DNA from: Cruorifilaria tuberocauda
Taxonomy: Eukaryota > Nematoda > Chromadorea > Rhabditida > Onchocercidae
Assembly: GCA_013365365.1 (NCBI GenBank)
Contig: JABVXU010000199.1
Location: forward strand, 1-64,000
Direction: 5' to 3'
DNA length: 64,000 nt
This document shows positions 1-13,200 of the stretch, one piece after another (the stretch's first letter is position 1; each line of letters begins with the position of its first letter). The notes under the pieces are model-generated. The model had not been told where the DNA came from. It worked only from the letters and a program-made list of their open reading frames with translations, and ran no database searches. The position numbers and the translations under genes were made by a program.

Positions 1-88
1 ATATCGTCTTTATGACTCTCCTGTATATATTGTTAATGTTGATGTACCAATGTTGTATTATTGTAGGTATCATATCTGTCCGAATAGA

Positions 89-190
89 GATTTAATTACC
101 CAAATTTGAGGTACAGCGCAAGCCTAACGATATCACACCTGCCTGATACGGAACTCAGCAGTTTGTTTCCACGTAACTAGAATAGAAGTC
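89..190 (+). ncRNA. SL1-like spliced-leader RNA gene or pseudogene
   Basis: Positions 89-110 match the 22-nt nematode SL1 exon at 20 of 22 positions. The differences are A for G at 90 (exon position 2) and at 104 (position 16). The exon-like part ends in GAG and is followed at once by GTA, as in SL RNA genes, where the splice donor follows the leader. UACC (97-100) can pair with GGUA (110-113), and the intervening CAAATTTG is self-complementary, so a first stem-loop like that of SL RNA can form. I cannot find a clear Sm site or the later stems, so this may be a pseudogene or variant. The 3' end given is arbitrary. Confidence 0.45.
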
Positions 191-3100
191 ACGCAATCCA
201 GAAAGTACATGCTTAATCTTGTCACGGTTACAAAAGATGGCCGACAAATAATAAATAACTAGTAATTATAAACAATTGGTATGATTAAATTAAAATATTC
301 TAATATTCTAAATATTCCAGTAATTACTATTATTTTAGGCTTTTATCTTTATCATAGATAATTAAAGTAAATCTTTATCATAAAGTAAATCCTAACATCT
401 GTAGTATTCGCATCCGAAACTTCACAAGACACTTCACCTTCCTGAGATAAATCTGCAAATATATGTAGATTTTTGCTGAAATAATTTTTTTCTTAGAAAT
501 CATTATTCATTGATGATAATTTATAACTAATCGATTAGGAAAGGAAATCCTTTTGACCGTTTACGTAATTTTTTTCACGAACAAATTTCTATTTCCAAAA
601 TTACCAAAGAATAATACTGAAATTCATTTTAACTTGAAAATATTTGTTAGTATGATTTAAGTATAACAATATTGCATTTTAATTGTACTAACAATATAAA
701 TTGTTCTTTAATTTTAGCAATAAAATTCAATTGCTTAATAGTTTTGTATCAGATACAACTTAAGAATTTGCTAAATCGATTGATTCAATCTGATAAATCT
801 GATAAAATTTCATATAGCGAATGATAAACTATTCAAGAAATCACTGATAATTCTAATCGTATATCAATTTTAACAAACAATCAATACTAACTAGGTGTCA
901 ATTTTAAACAAATTTTTAATTTTTGAACTATTATTTGTTATTTTAATAAACATTTCGAATCATCATTTGTTTGGAAATAAAATTTTATGGTAAAAGAATT
1001 TTTAGCATTTAACAATTTTATCATTTCCTGTTATCTTCTTCAAAACTTTACTTTTTCTCTAAAATTTGTCTCACATCATTTATCAGTGTAAATATTTAAT
1101 TTAAAACAGAAAAAGCATACTTGAAGTTATCGATGATGGGGTCGAAGGCAAATCTTTTGGCTGATTTGTATCTTTTTGTAAGTTCACATTATTCTGGAGA
1201 TAGTTTTTTTTAACGATCCTAGAGATTGGCTATTTATTTAATTTATTTAATAACGAAGAGATAATTATGAATCTACAACTGTTGTTCGATATTCCCTTAT
1301 CACAATTTACCAGTCTTAGTTATATCTAATATATACTACTGTACACGCTTACATATTTCATGCAAGAGAATATTTCACATAGTTTAATTAATCAAAGTTT
1401 ACTCACTCCTGCAAAACTGCATGCTGACATTATTTTAATGCAGCATTAATTGATTGAAAAAATATTGATTATTTAGAAAGGAAAAAATCATAATTTCAGC
1501 ATTTCGCTAGCAGTATTTTGCATATTTGATCAACGGGTTGAATACAAATAGTACAACATAACAGATCAAATGTATCACCTAACGGATAATATCGATACAA
1601 AATACGTATACATACTGGATAAATTGATGACAGGAATCATAAAATAAAAACTTACGTTCTTACTTTCTATTTTGCGCAAAGATGCTGACTTATTGTTTCC
1701 TTCAACTTTTGAATATCGCAACTACAAGAAAAATCCATTGTTAATTTGAAAAACTTCATATTCTTCAGGTATGAAATTGAATGTTAAGTCCATTTAAAAA
1801 TTTTTAAAGTTAATCTTCAATTACTTCTAGAAGTTCAATTTTTGGCAACTCAGCGCTTTTTTACTTATCTTACTTAACCTAAGTTCTTGTTTATTTTTTT
1901 TCAAATAAATGCCGGTTTATTTCGGTTTCCTTTTTCATCTTACCAAATTAACTTAAATAAAGTATATCTATAACGTAAAGCTGTGGAGTGAAAAAAACAA
2001 AGATCGATATGAAATCAAAGTTCTTCAAAATAAAGAATTAAGTATCTGGAAGGTTTTGAATTAATTTTAACCTTAATTCTCTACCTGGAAAGTTTATCAA
2101 TTAACTGAAATAGTAAGATGTACAGTTACCCTAATTAAAATAACTTGGGCATAATTCACTTTTGTTTAAAGATAAAATACCCGAGCAACACAGTTTTACA
2201 AGAAGTGCTTTAGCTCGGCAGCATTTTTTTTACTGTCAAAATCTAAGAAATCTCATAGGTGATACTATATCACTTACTTCTTCCTTCACTTTCCCACTTG
2301 ATGGATATTGCGCGGTAGTGTCTGAGAATACAATTGTGAAAATATGAAGTCAAAAAGATTAGCTTTATTGTCATTATTGAATTTCCATCATGACTTCAAG
2401 TCCTAATTTTCCTATTCTCACGGTTATGAGTTGGTCAAAAATTTAATTTAGTGATACATCAAATTAACTAGAAAAAAATAATAGGAGATTGAAAATGATG
2501 ATAACGTATGGAATATCTTGAATTTATTCTTTGCAATACATTCAGGGTTAAAGGACTGCATATAAACACAGAATGAAACAACCGTTAGAGATTACAACCA
2601 CCGGATAATTTTTGCTTCTCATCCTTTGATTAGTTTTTCCCTTCATCGTTTTTTTTCTTTTCGTCTTAAAAATCTTTTGTTCTGGTTGTTTAAAATAAAA
2701 TGTATGACGTAAATCAAGAGTTATTATCAATTTTTAAATTATTGAAAATCTCAGAAGACTGACTCCAAAATATTCACAATTTCGGAAAAAACTAAATTCA
2801 GTTCAGTAATTGAACTTTTCAAATAGATTTCATCAATGCGAAGTGCAAGAAATAGCCTGACTTCAAGAGAGAGAGATATAAGAAACAAACCTCCTGAAGA
2901 GAAAAATATAAGAAATTCGTCTACCACAATAGAACGACCTATCTCGGTTATTAAAACGAAAAATAATGTCGTAATGGAAATAGCAAGCTTATTTATGTAC
3001 ACTCAACATCAATGTTCAGGTCCTTCCAAATTTCAAAATTTCGTCCGAATTTTAAATCCAAAGAATTGAGCATAACCAATATGACAAGAAATTATACAAT

Positions 3101-3377
3101 AAATTATAACAATTCATTATTTACTGTTCCAATAATCATCAAATATTGTTGTTGTTTGTCATACTCAAGTTGCAAGCAAATTTTGTGCGTAGGTTGTGCT
3201 ACCTTCATTTCGAGTATCAAAATTTATAAATTAAGAAAGTCAGAAAACTTAAATCAAGGAACTTTCAATAGTTATAATTTATAAGCTAATTCATGTTATT
3301 TGCTAAATCAAATAATGTACAGAAATAACAGCGATCAAATAATGATTGTATAATAGCCAACTACAAGCACGTAATTG
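191..3377. other. Gene-poor AT-rich stretch, no supported gene
   Basis: Only short open frames occur here, most of them lacking an ATG or a splice context. The best is a plus-strand ATG frame at 2836-3069 (77 codons, Arg/Lys/Ser-rich) with no recognisable domain. I see no tRNA, rRNA or transposon coding sequence. Confidence 0.5.
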
Positions 3378-6300
3378 CTACAGTGAACATTTTATATCCG
3401 GAACAGATGAAGTTTTGCTATCGTACATTTTCTTTTGAGATCTTCTGGATGGTACGGGTAAGCAAACGCCATTTTCAGCCAAAGTTTCTGCTTGACTTAA
3501 AGCAACTCGATCACTTGCTGATTGAAATCGAACCTAAAATTTTAACCAAAAGAGGAATATAAAGGAAAGTGTTAAAATCACTGTTTTTAAATCGAGCAAA
3601 AGTGATGGAAAAAATTGTCCCTATCATAGATTTTCGATTTTTATTAGGTTTATAAATTTTTAAATAAAGAAGTCGTACGTTGACGTTTTTACATAAATCC
3701 ATGATTCTCAGATACTGATCATGATATCTCACATAGGAACCATTGGCTTTTAACCAACGACGTGAGTGGTGAACCAAAAAAGAGACACAGTCAGTACGAA
3801 GAATAATACTATGATAATTCTGATCGATAGCCTAAAAATCACTTTTTTGCATAAGACTGTAGCGTTATGCAGCAAATAACTTAAAGGGGAATCAAAAATA
3901 CCGTAAATAATCATAAACAATAAATTTTAAACTTGCATCAAATGAAAAAAATAACAGAGGTTTAGACAAAACGGTCACCTGCTGAAGAGCGTCAATTATA
4001 GCTTGTAATTGACATCGAACCAAAGTTACTGGATAAAAATGATAACGTCTTCCAGCGCCTAGCCCCAATTCATGTGGCCAGTAAACACCATAACCTGCTT
4101 TTAGATATTTTTTTTCACTTCCTTCGATATGCAAAACGCCACAGGTATAGACAACGGGGACGCTGTCATTCAACAGATTTTTGGAAACACTAGAAAAAAG
4201 TAGTCTAGCAAACAAATTAGTTCATTAAATAAATCTAAACTGTTCCACGGCTCAGAAGCCTGAATATATTCTTGGTGCAGATTGTAAATATATTTGATGA
4301 AGATTGATAAGACTTCTAAACAAATTTTCACGCTTACTAATTCTTCGAACCCGCAGCGAACGACATTTCTGGTACAAATAAACCTGAAATTATGAGGAAG
4401 AAAATACAATCCAATAATATAATCAAACATAGACTGCAACTATCATTGAAATATCGATTCTGAGAGATTTGTACCGTAAAATCAAGAACTAAATTAACAA
4501 AAATTCTGTTCAGCTAGCATTTTGTATATACTATTATTGATCCAAAGTAGCTGCAAATTTCCACTTCTGATAATTTGTAATTGCTATATTGTAAATTGAT
4601 GGAATTATCTTTTACCCGCGCTTTTTTTGTGCAATTTCGCTAAAGCTGCTTTAGATGAAGACGATTCTGGAGTTAGCTTTTTTTTCGCAATTATATTACA
4701 TTCTCCCTTGTTTACTTTCTTGTCCATTATATTTTCGAAAAGTCTTTCAGCCACTTCTTCAATGGAAGAACTGTATTCGATTGTCGCCTAAAAAGTTTTA
4801 TCCAATTATTTCCATAACTTTAAATGAAAACAAAAGAAGGATTCACTGAAGCCATTTTAATCAATACAGATCGTCGATAAGATACATGCGAGAGATTCAG
4901 TCTCGATAAAAAATACATTGAATCATTTCACTATCGGCAAAAATACAATGCATTACTGAAGTGTTCATACATCGATCATGTGAAGTAACCGATATAGATC
5001 CTCGGCTTCGGCGGAATAAGGGCTAAACGTCATCGACTTTTCTTGCAGAAATTCATCCAGACTCCACCATAATGACATTCTACCAAAATGCTTCCAAACA
5101 AATTTCGAATTCGTAATAATATGGACATGTGGTAAATTCATTTCAAAAATTGCCTGCAATGCTATAATTTTACAAATTTAAAAATCAAATAACAACATAA
5201 GAACAGTTGAAGATTCATCGTTTCTAGAAAAAATAAGGGAACTACAGCAAAATAAATTGGGACAAAAAATTGATACGTATCAAAGAGCAACATACTTGTT
5301 TTAATGCTAAGCACACGACTTCAATTTCAGCCTTCGTTATCGATCCTCCCGAATGCTCCTAGAAAAAAGTGTTCAGAAAAAACTGTAACGGAATTTCGTT
5401 CTCGTTCGCAAATATTTATATGGCTTGACAATAGTTACAGAAAGTCTTGTCAATTTTTATTTTTACAGAATGTACTAGAACTGCTTGAGAAGAATAAAGA
5501 AAAAGATCACCTTGAATCGATTATATTTGTTGTTTTCATCCCAATAAACTGCTACAATCGGTTCGTTAGAATTATCGGGAATATGTGCGAAAGCTTTCAC
5601 AACTGGAACACTGAAAAAAATAAAGTAAAAAAGAATTTTGGTAAAAAAATTTCCCATAGAACTGAAACCCCTGATTACTGCCGTTATAGGTTCATAATTT
5701 GAACAAAACGGTCAAATTAGTTTACGACAAGATTCTTTGCAAAAAAAATTGATAATGTTCGAATCAAGATGTTTTTTCTCCTCCTTAAATCCAGTCCAGA
5801 ATCCCACAACAAAGAAAACAGACATATAATCTTAGCCTTTTTCCTTCCTCGATTTTAGCACTGGCAACATCAAGACTGATACATATTCCATTCTAGGATC
5901 TCTCTAAACGATCTATATGCTATCAATGATGGCATTTCTTACCGTGTACGACACAGAATGTAAAGAACGGAAGGAAGCTAATTTCTTAAAAGATAGCAAG
6001 ATAAAATCGTTCCTGAATTCGAACTGTTGAGTAGATGACTCTACCGATAATTTAATCGGGAAATGCATAAAATCAATGTCCGATAAAGGAACATTTCACA
6101 TATGTGACGAAAAATGATTCAACTAAGTTTGCAAGCAACTTATAAATAAGAAGACAAAATTTTGATACTCGTTCCGATTATTCGATGCCTCCGATGAATA
6201 CAACGATCTGCTCTCATTGCTCGATGACGTATCAAGACGTCTACGTACATTTCGAATGTCAACATGTACTGTCGATTGAGGACTGTTACATACAACGGTA

Positions 6301-6392
6301 AATGTACGCCTGCCGATGACAGGATATGTAGAGATGATAAATTTTAGCGGTTTCAGCCAGTTTATAAAACAAGAAAACGGTGGAGCTCTCAT
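3378..6392 (-). CDS. Tandem RNase H-like domain protein, probably catalytically dead
   Basis: Nine phase-consistent exons (6392-6169, 5610-5511, 5358-5296, 5153-4971, 4787-4616, 4383-4338, 4189-3979, 3831-3679, 3533-3378) give 435 residues. A Ser/Arg-rich N-terminus is followed by two RNase H1-like domains, about residues 76-210 and 273-400. Domain 2 has the family strand pattern VPVVYTCG, then KAGYGVYW, ILRTD and SASDRVA. In RNase H1 the active site is D-E-D-D. Domain 1 shows F82, E119, N144 and E204 at these places; domain 2 shows C279, Q323, D347 and D392. Neither site is complete, so hybrid cleavage is unlikely. Binding to RNA/DNA hybrids or proteins is inference. Start: the only ATG of the first exon frame, with no mitochondrial targeting or hybrid-binding domain evident. 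It is transcribed divergently from the ARID4 gene. Confidence 0.72.
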
Positions 6393-6844
6393 TCGTAATA
6401 GTGTTTTCTTACCAAATACTGAAAAACATACTTCAATTAAAATAAGTTATACTATTAAAGTTAAGCAAAATCTTTATATTGTAACAATTTTGCAGTCAGA
6501 TTTGATAGTTGCATTTAAATATCTTTAATTTTGTTGAGTTAGAAAAATATTTATGTGAGACCGTGATTTATATTACCGTTGCATGCAACGACATTAAATC
6601 GGTGGATCATGACTTGGAGGTAAATTCAGGGTCATGTCATCCAAAGGTTTGTTCAAATGTGATACTTTTGCTCCTGAGTAAGGGATTTATCAAGTGATCT
6701 CGATATGCTATTATTATGTCATATTATTAGTTATTTCAGTTAATTGCAAACTTTATCGTATGCTTATTTATATTTTCACATGACTTCGATTGATTACATA
6801 TTTTGATATTTATTGCTTTATTTAACTAATTACAGGCTTATTTT

Positions 6845-6918
6845 TTGTATATTTACCATTTTTGTATACTTACCATTTACGAGAGTGGATTTCTACAAAA
6901 GTTGTACATTTACCATTT
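6845..6918. repeat. Three copies of a 17-bp repeat
   Basis: TTGTATATTTACCATTT (6845-6861), TTGTATACTTACCATTT (6862-6878) and TTGTACATTTACCATTT (6902-6918). The first two are directly tandem; the third follows 23 bp later. Copies differ at one or two pyrimidines. They lie between the divergent RNase H-like and ARID4 genes. Confidence 0.75.
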
Positions 6919-7006
6919 TATGTATTTCTGGTATTTAGTTATTTCGGTACATATTTTGCCTAAGTTAACTTTAATTAGGTACACTAGAACTTTTTGTAGA
7001 AATCCA
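6886..7006. repeat. Imperfect inverted repeat with 18-19 bp arms
   Basis: The left arm, 6886-6903 (TGGATTTCTACAAAAGTT), is the reverse complement of 6988-7006 apart from one extra T in the right arm. The spacer is 84 bp and contains one copy of the 17-bp TTACCATTT repeat. It could be a cruciform or hairpin, or the remains of a small inverted-repeat element. Confidence 0.65.
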
Positions 7007-7256
7007 TTCTTCGTGTCCTATTCTATATCTGTCTTCTTTTTTCTTCGGTTTTGATTTCTCGAATTGTCGAATCTTCAATGCTGCCAAGCATGCTTTCAGT
7101 ATATTTACGTTATTTCAAATTCAATTCTCTGCACTTGTTAATTTTCAGTGATTGATCAACTGACTTCAGGGTTTTCCAATTATTCTGATTCAAGAGTACT
7201 TGCATTTAGTATTACGCATAATATTTAACAAAATATCGGATACTTTATAAGCGATA

Positions 7257-10200
7257 ATGCAGGTGATTTGTTTGCTCCGTGAAAATTATTTTTATTTGCT
7301 TTACATTTTTCTCAGAAAAATCTCTTCCAAATTTGTTAAATTTGTCTCTACCTCAATAAAATGGTTTCAAGTACTTACATGTATAGACGATGGTTACTTT
7401 GAAAACTGCTGGGCACTGATCAGCGCTTTGTCAGTTTAAAAATATTACAGAAATTGAAGTGGGAATTTTCGTGAATAGATGGCTTTATTGCTGTGTACAA
7501 GTTTACCTATGAAGTGATAAAACTTATATTTTCAGTCCGACGATCCTCCGTTTCTAAGCGTTGGCACTGAAGTCAGTGCGAAATTTAAAGGAGCATTTTG
7601 CGAAGCCAAAGTGAAACGTATGACGAAATCAGTAAAATGTAAAGTTAGTTATTAGTACTAAACATTTTTATATGAAATTACTAAGCATTCATAAAATTAA
7701 AGCTTCTATACATTTTATGCATATGATTTCACCCTTTTTTTACATAGAGTAAAAGGCTAAGTATTATATCTCTATGGTGATCCAGTGTCTTCTAACTTTT
7801 TTGAAGTCCATCCCTAATAAAAATTGAGGCTTCTCCAATTAGGACGGTCTTTATTTGATTGCAACTAACTTTTAGCTTCCTTATTATTTTTAAAATGGAA
7901 GTACGGGGTTATTTCTCTTTTTTTTTGATTTGTAGATCTTGTTGAAAACGCCACCTTATGGTACCATATTTGCCGATCATACTGAAATAAAGGGTTCTCT
8001 GGAAGTTAACCAACAAGTTGAAATCGTTCAGGGAAAAGCGACTTATAAAGGTGTTATACAAAATATTAAAGATAACAGCATATACGTTGTTGGTAAGTAT
8101 TTCTGTCACTGTGTGTATTGTTGATGTCAATCCTACATTTATTGAATGGATTACAAAAAAATTTGAAATGCAAAAATCCATTTGTATTAAAAATTAAATG
8201 GAAATCATTGTTGTTTTGCATGGGTATAGAGTTTTTGTGAATTTAGCTAAAAGAATACAACTATTGCCTACTGCTGTCACTATTTTCAGTCTTTAATGAT
8301 GGCGACGAAAGACAGTTACGGCGTACACAGGTGTGCATCAAAGGTGCTAGACATTTTAATGAAGATGTCAATTTGGATGCAATGCCGCTGTACAAACCGG
8401 AATCATTTAGTAGTCCAGTTGTTCTTGACGATCGAAAAGGAAAACAAAAAAGGTTCTTTTCTATCATTTTCAAAGTAATTTATGAGTACAGACTAAAATT
8501 AATACATGAATGAAATGGATCCGTACGATGGCATCATTTGAATTAGTTCTGACACTTATATCATATTCTGAGTCACTTATAGAATATTTATCATCTAAAT
8601 ATAACAGGGATTCTTTAACTTATATCTCTTTTTCGTCATTTGCAATGGATTTCTAATTTCTCATCATTTGTATCAAGATCAAAAGGATAAAAACATAACA
8701 ATAACACAAAGTCTTTAAATTTAAAATGAATGTCATAACGTCGAATCTTTTCCATTATTTAGAAGTTGGTACCTTTGGCTTATCAGTTAAATTTTGAAAT
8801 TGTCTTTTTAAACGTAGGGTGACAACATATACTACTTGATTCCTCAGAAGCCAGTGGTTGAAATGGAAGATACATCGTTTTAAAATATATGCCACACATA
8901 GAGTTGATTATGCTAGGAAAGAAAATAAAAATTAAATAGAAAGATTGGGGAAAATGTCAGTATGAATTGTGTTAATGTTAAATTCTGTCAAGGACGTACA
9001 CTGTCATCGTATCTTTTGGTGGTGACTGACTTCCATTCTAAGTGTTCATCAGATTTGTTATTACATCCTTCTAAAACGATAACAGTCGCTAAAGCTTTTC
9101 TTCCTCGCTAATATATGTGATACGATAGAAAAACGTTTTCTTCTCTATGTCTCTTCTTATTCCAATATTTTCGCGAAATCTCTTTACTTTGGTTCTTTCT
9201 CGATCTTCGTTTTCTAAGTATTTCGGCATTTCTTGTCTATTCTGTTTCAATCACAGGGATAGCAAAGATGGAAAATTCAATTTCACCTTATCCGAAAGAA
9301 TATCAACACCAAATTGTAAAAGGCAGTAGTGGAAGAAAATGGGTTTCGCTAGAAAATATCCGTTGCCCATTCGTTCACTGTCTTTCTCTGGTTCTCTTTC
9401 TCTTCTTTCCTCTGCGTCAGAACAGTTGAAGAACATTAGTCTTCTTCCTTCCCCTTCCCTTCCTTATCATTGTTTCGTTCGATCAATAAAATTTCAACTT
9501 TACATATTTTTTTGCAAAATCTTTTTCTTTTTCCCACCATTTTATTTTTGTAAGGCTACACACTCCTGCTTTTTCTCTTTGAATCGTGCAAAATTCACGT
9601 TTGTTTTATATTTGGTGAATTGTGCAGCAAGCACCTAACTGTCAGTACTGCAGTCTGTCGGAACACGTATCTTTCATGTCATTTCTCATCTAAAACTCTC
9701 GAAAATAAACGTGTCTTTCATTCATCAGAAACATGAGTACATGACAGTTCAGTAAAGAGTAGAAAAAAATACAAGAATGACAAGGCATGCGCACAAAACG
9801 ATTTGTAGGAAATTATCATTTTATCGTAGCAAAGTTTTTGAAATATTGTTAGTCTTCCAAGTATTTGGTAATCAGCATAAATGAGAAAATTTCTATTTTT
9901 GCTCTTGGTTAGGACAGTAATCTATTTAAGCTAGAATGCTTTTCTCGAGGCGACATAAGCCATCCATCGGCGAAGCAGCTTGTACCATTGTACTTTCGAA
10001 GTGTTTTGCTCTACTAACATTGTTGAAAATATGCCATCTAGTATTCACTTACATTTACTTCATCTACAATAACATCAATTTATAGTGTGCACAAAGATGG
10101 GTTTTCCTGTTTTTTATGAACAAAACACGAGCATTAATATTTGTTTTAGAGAATTAAAAGTGTGTTAACAATGATATGCACCATAAAAACTGACTTTCGT

Positions 10201-13200
10201 CTAGTCAACATGCACTACGCGCATTTAGCATGCCACTGCACCTTGAGTATTATGTAAATGAATTTTATGCATAGGAGAAATTTGGAACAATCAAAACAGC
10301 GGCGACAACAATCAACATCGGCAAATGTTGGAGATAAGGAAGATGGCAGGGATCACGGTGATGATGCGACATCAAGTGAAGATAGTTCAACACTTACTAC
10401 TTCTAGCACTACCCTGTCTCACACAAGTAATAGCATCAGTGAAGCTGTAATTGTTTCTGCACAATCAGATCGTGCGCTCCGTACACGTCGATTAGCATCA
10501 AAATCAGTTTCAAGGCACTTACGCAGTTCGCGTAGGGAGTTCACAGCAATCTACAGAGAAAGTAATAGTAATCGTGATTTGAAAAATGGCAATGATGAGG
10601 ATGACGATAACAATAATGAGGATGATGACGGCCAAGATTCGAGCAGTTCGAGGTTGCGTCGTTTTGCGCGTATGTCGAAACCGTCAGTTTCACGCATGAT
10701 TGCCGATAAGATTCTCACCAAATCTATTGCACGAACACGTAGGAAGCGTTATGCAGCAGCAATTGCCACAGATGCGTTGAAACATATCAAAGAACCAAAT
10801 AGCACTGGTGGTAAGCGTAGGTTAGGTGATGATGATTATAACTGTGATAAAGATGAAAACAGTAATATTGATGAGGATTATGATGATGATGATGATGATA
10901 ATGATGGTGATGACGAAGTTGACGATGCAGATAAGGGAAAAGGAAGAATACATGCACGAAAAAAGCATTGCAGTAGTGATGATAATGATGATGATAAGTC
11001 CCATACAAGTGATAAAATGATAAGTGGCAGTAACACAAACCGGAAGAGCGAACGGAAACGACAGGGACTTCGAGATAAAGAAGTGGAACCGATGACAAAG
11101 AAAAATATTCGGTCAAAAGATACTGATGAGATCAAAAAGGTGAGATTTTTCTTGTTTTTTCAACAATTTCAATTATAAAAATTCATTTAAGATCATTTCA
11201 AACATTCGAAAAATAAAATCAAATTCAGAAGGATTGTCTCCAACTCATCATAAGTTTCCTAACAAAATTGTTGACAGTATTAGTAATATGGAAACTTTCA
11301 TTTCAGCAATATAAAGTTGGAAGCGTTGTAGCAGTATATGAAGATGCTGCTCGGAAGGGTAAGTGGACACCGGCGGTTGTTGTTGCGGAAGTATCATTCA
11401 AGGCTTCAACAAAGGGAACTATAAGTATTGGAAAAAGTGATATTTTGTTACGGAGCTTCAAGGATTCAAAGTAGTATGTTTCAAATATTACAGTTATAGT
11501 GTTTCAGCTACTATCCAGGGAAGAAATCTTGTTGCAAAAAATCCTAGGAGAATATTTGAAATGAATTTCCAGAGTGTTAGTTTAAATAAGCAATCAGAAC
11601 TATTTCATACCTAATTTAAAAATGGATTGATAGCTGACATTTCTGTCTGAAACAGCTTTTGCGCGCTGCTGCGGCTAACTGTTGGACTAAGTGACAGAAA
11701 GATCTACGTTTTGGCATTTTAATTTTATTAAGAAGTATCTTCAAAGTCTCCACATATTATATTTGTATTAAATTGTTTCATAAAAAAGGTTACAGTCAGT
11801 TTATTTTGCTATCATATGTTTTCATTTAAATCATTAAAATTTTTTATTTGAATTAGTTTTCGTTTTCTAGTTTTGCTTGTCCAGTAAGTAAATTGTCTTC
11901 ACCGGGCACTTCAATTCTCAAGTTTCCTGATTCATCACCCAGAGCTGCTATGGATCGAGCTGTGGCTTTTGTTGAAAAAGGTTAGTAAATTCATGATATA
12001 AACGAATATTTTTCGTTTTTTGTTTAAATAATTTGTAAGATTAATGAAGTTTTTTCTAGAAATTTTTCCTGCCGGATGGGAAAGATCACAAATTTATAAT
12101 GATGATGTGCGATCTAAGAAACGCGAGCATAGATCTTCTTCGATTGATCAAAAAAAACGTTCGGAAGCTTCCGGAAAAGCAAAACGAGAAGTGGAGAAAA
12201 AGATGTACATCAAATTTCCCTCTTAATTTAATGAAATGAGATAATGATTGGTATTTCATTGGCATTATTGTCATTGCTAACTTTTATTTTAAAATTCTGT
12301 CTTTTTCAGTTCTGCTGAGAGTAGTTCTTCAGAGAACGGGAGCAGCACTGATGAAGAATACGGCGAGGAAAGGGATCAGTTTACTGCTCAACTATATAAG
12401 TTCCATGAAGAAAGAGGTTTCCTTTTTTAGATGTATTGTTTCTTTCCCGTTTTCAGGAGTAATTTTAAAATCGTGAGAATGGTCTGAATTGAGTAGTATG
12501 TAAGCAAATATATCTAACAGCCGAATATTTTTTGGGTAAATGACTTATAAAGAAGGGGAAATATTATACTTCACTTTTTTTTAAATTGGAATCAGATGAA
12601 ACTTTAAAATATTTACTTGTAATTTGTTTTTCAGGCACTCCCATTAATCGAGCACCAATACTTGGTGGAAAAGATATAGATATGTTTCGATTGTACAATG
12701 TGGTTCAACGATATGGAGGCAAAAAACGTGTTACTGAAAATAATCAATGGAAATTGGTCTTGCGGAAAATGCATTTGGAAGGATGCCCAGGTGCAACTTC
12801 GGTTACCGTCAAAAATGCCTACTCTAGGTGAATAATGATATTCTTATAAAAGAAAAATGTGAAACAGTCATTTTCTATCGGAACCTTTTTTAGGTACTTG
12901 GATCATTTTAACTCATTTTACCGAAATTTGGGTATTTCGAGCTGGTTGTCTACTCCGACACCGTCAACTTCCAGTCGTAGTGAACGACCAAATCGTTTGT
13001 TAGACCGTCATAATATACAGGTTTGGTTTTATTCCCTCTAGTAAATTGTATAATTGTCAGCCAACATAATTTTGTAGATGCAAAGAAGAAAATGGGCATT
13101 ACTGGCATCGAAGAAAAAAGAAAAGGGACAAAAAGAAAGCACAAATAAGGGAAAAGTAGCAAAGCGAGAAAATGAGAGCCTATCACGCATGAGGCGGGAA

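Noticed and set aside
2751..3069. Overlapping minus (2751-3002) and plus (2836-3069) open frames
   Set aside because: The minus frame has no ATG. The plus frame has one but no domain, splice context or neighbour support. At most one could be real and neither can be supported.
9147..9638. Open frames in the large ARID4 intron
   Set aside because: They are Ser/Phe/Leu-rich because of the pyrimidine-rich DNA and lack any motif; frames on both strands are equally open.
10787..11135. Minus-strand and other-frame ORFs rich in His, Ile, Met or Ser
   Set aside because: They are shadows of the GAT repeat tract in the ARID4 coding exon.
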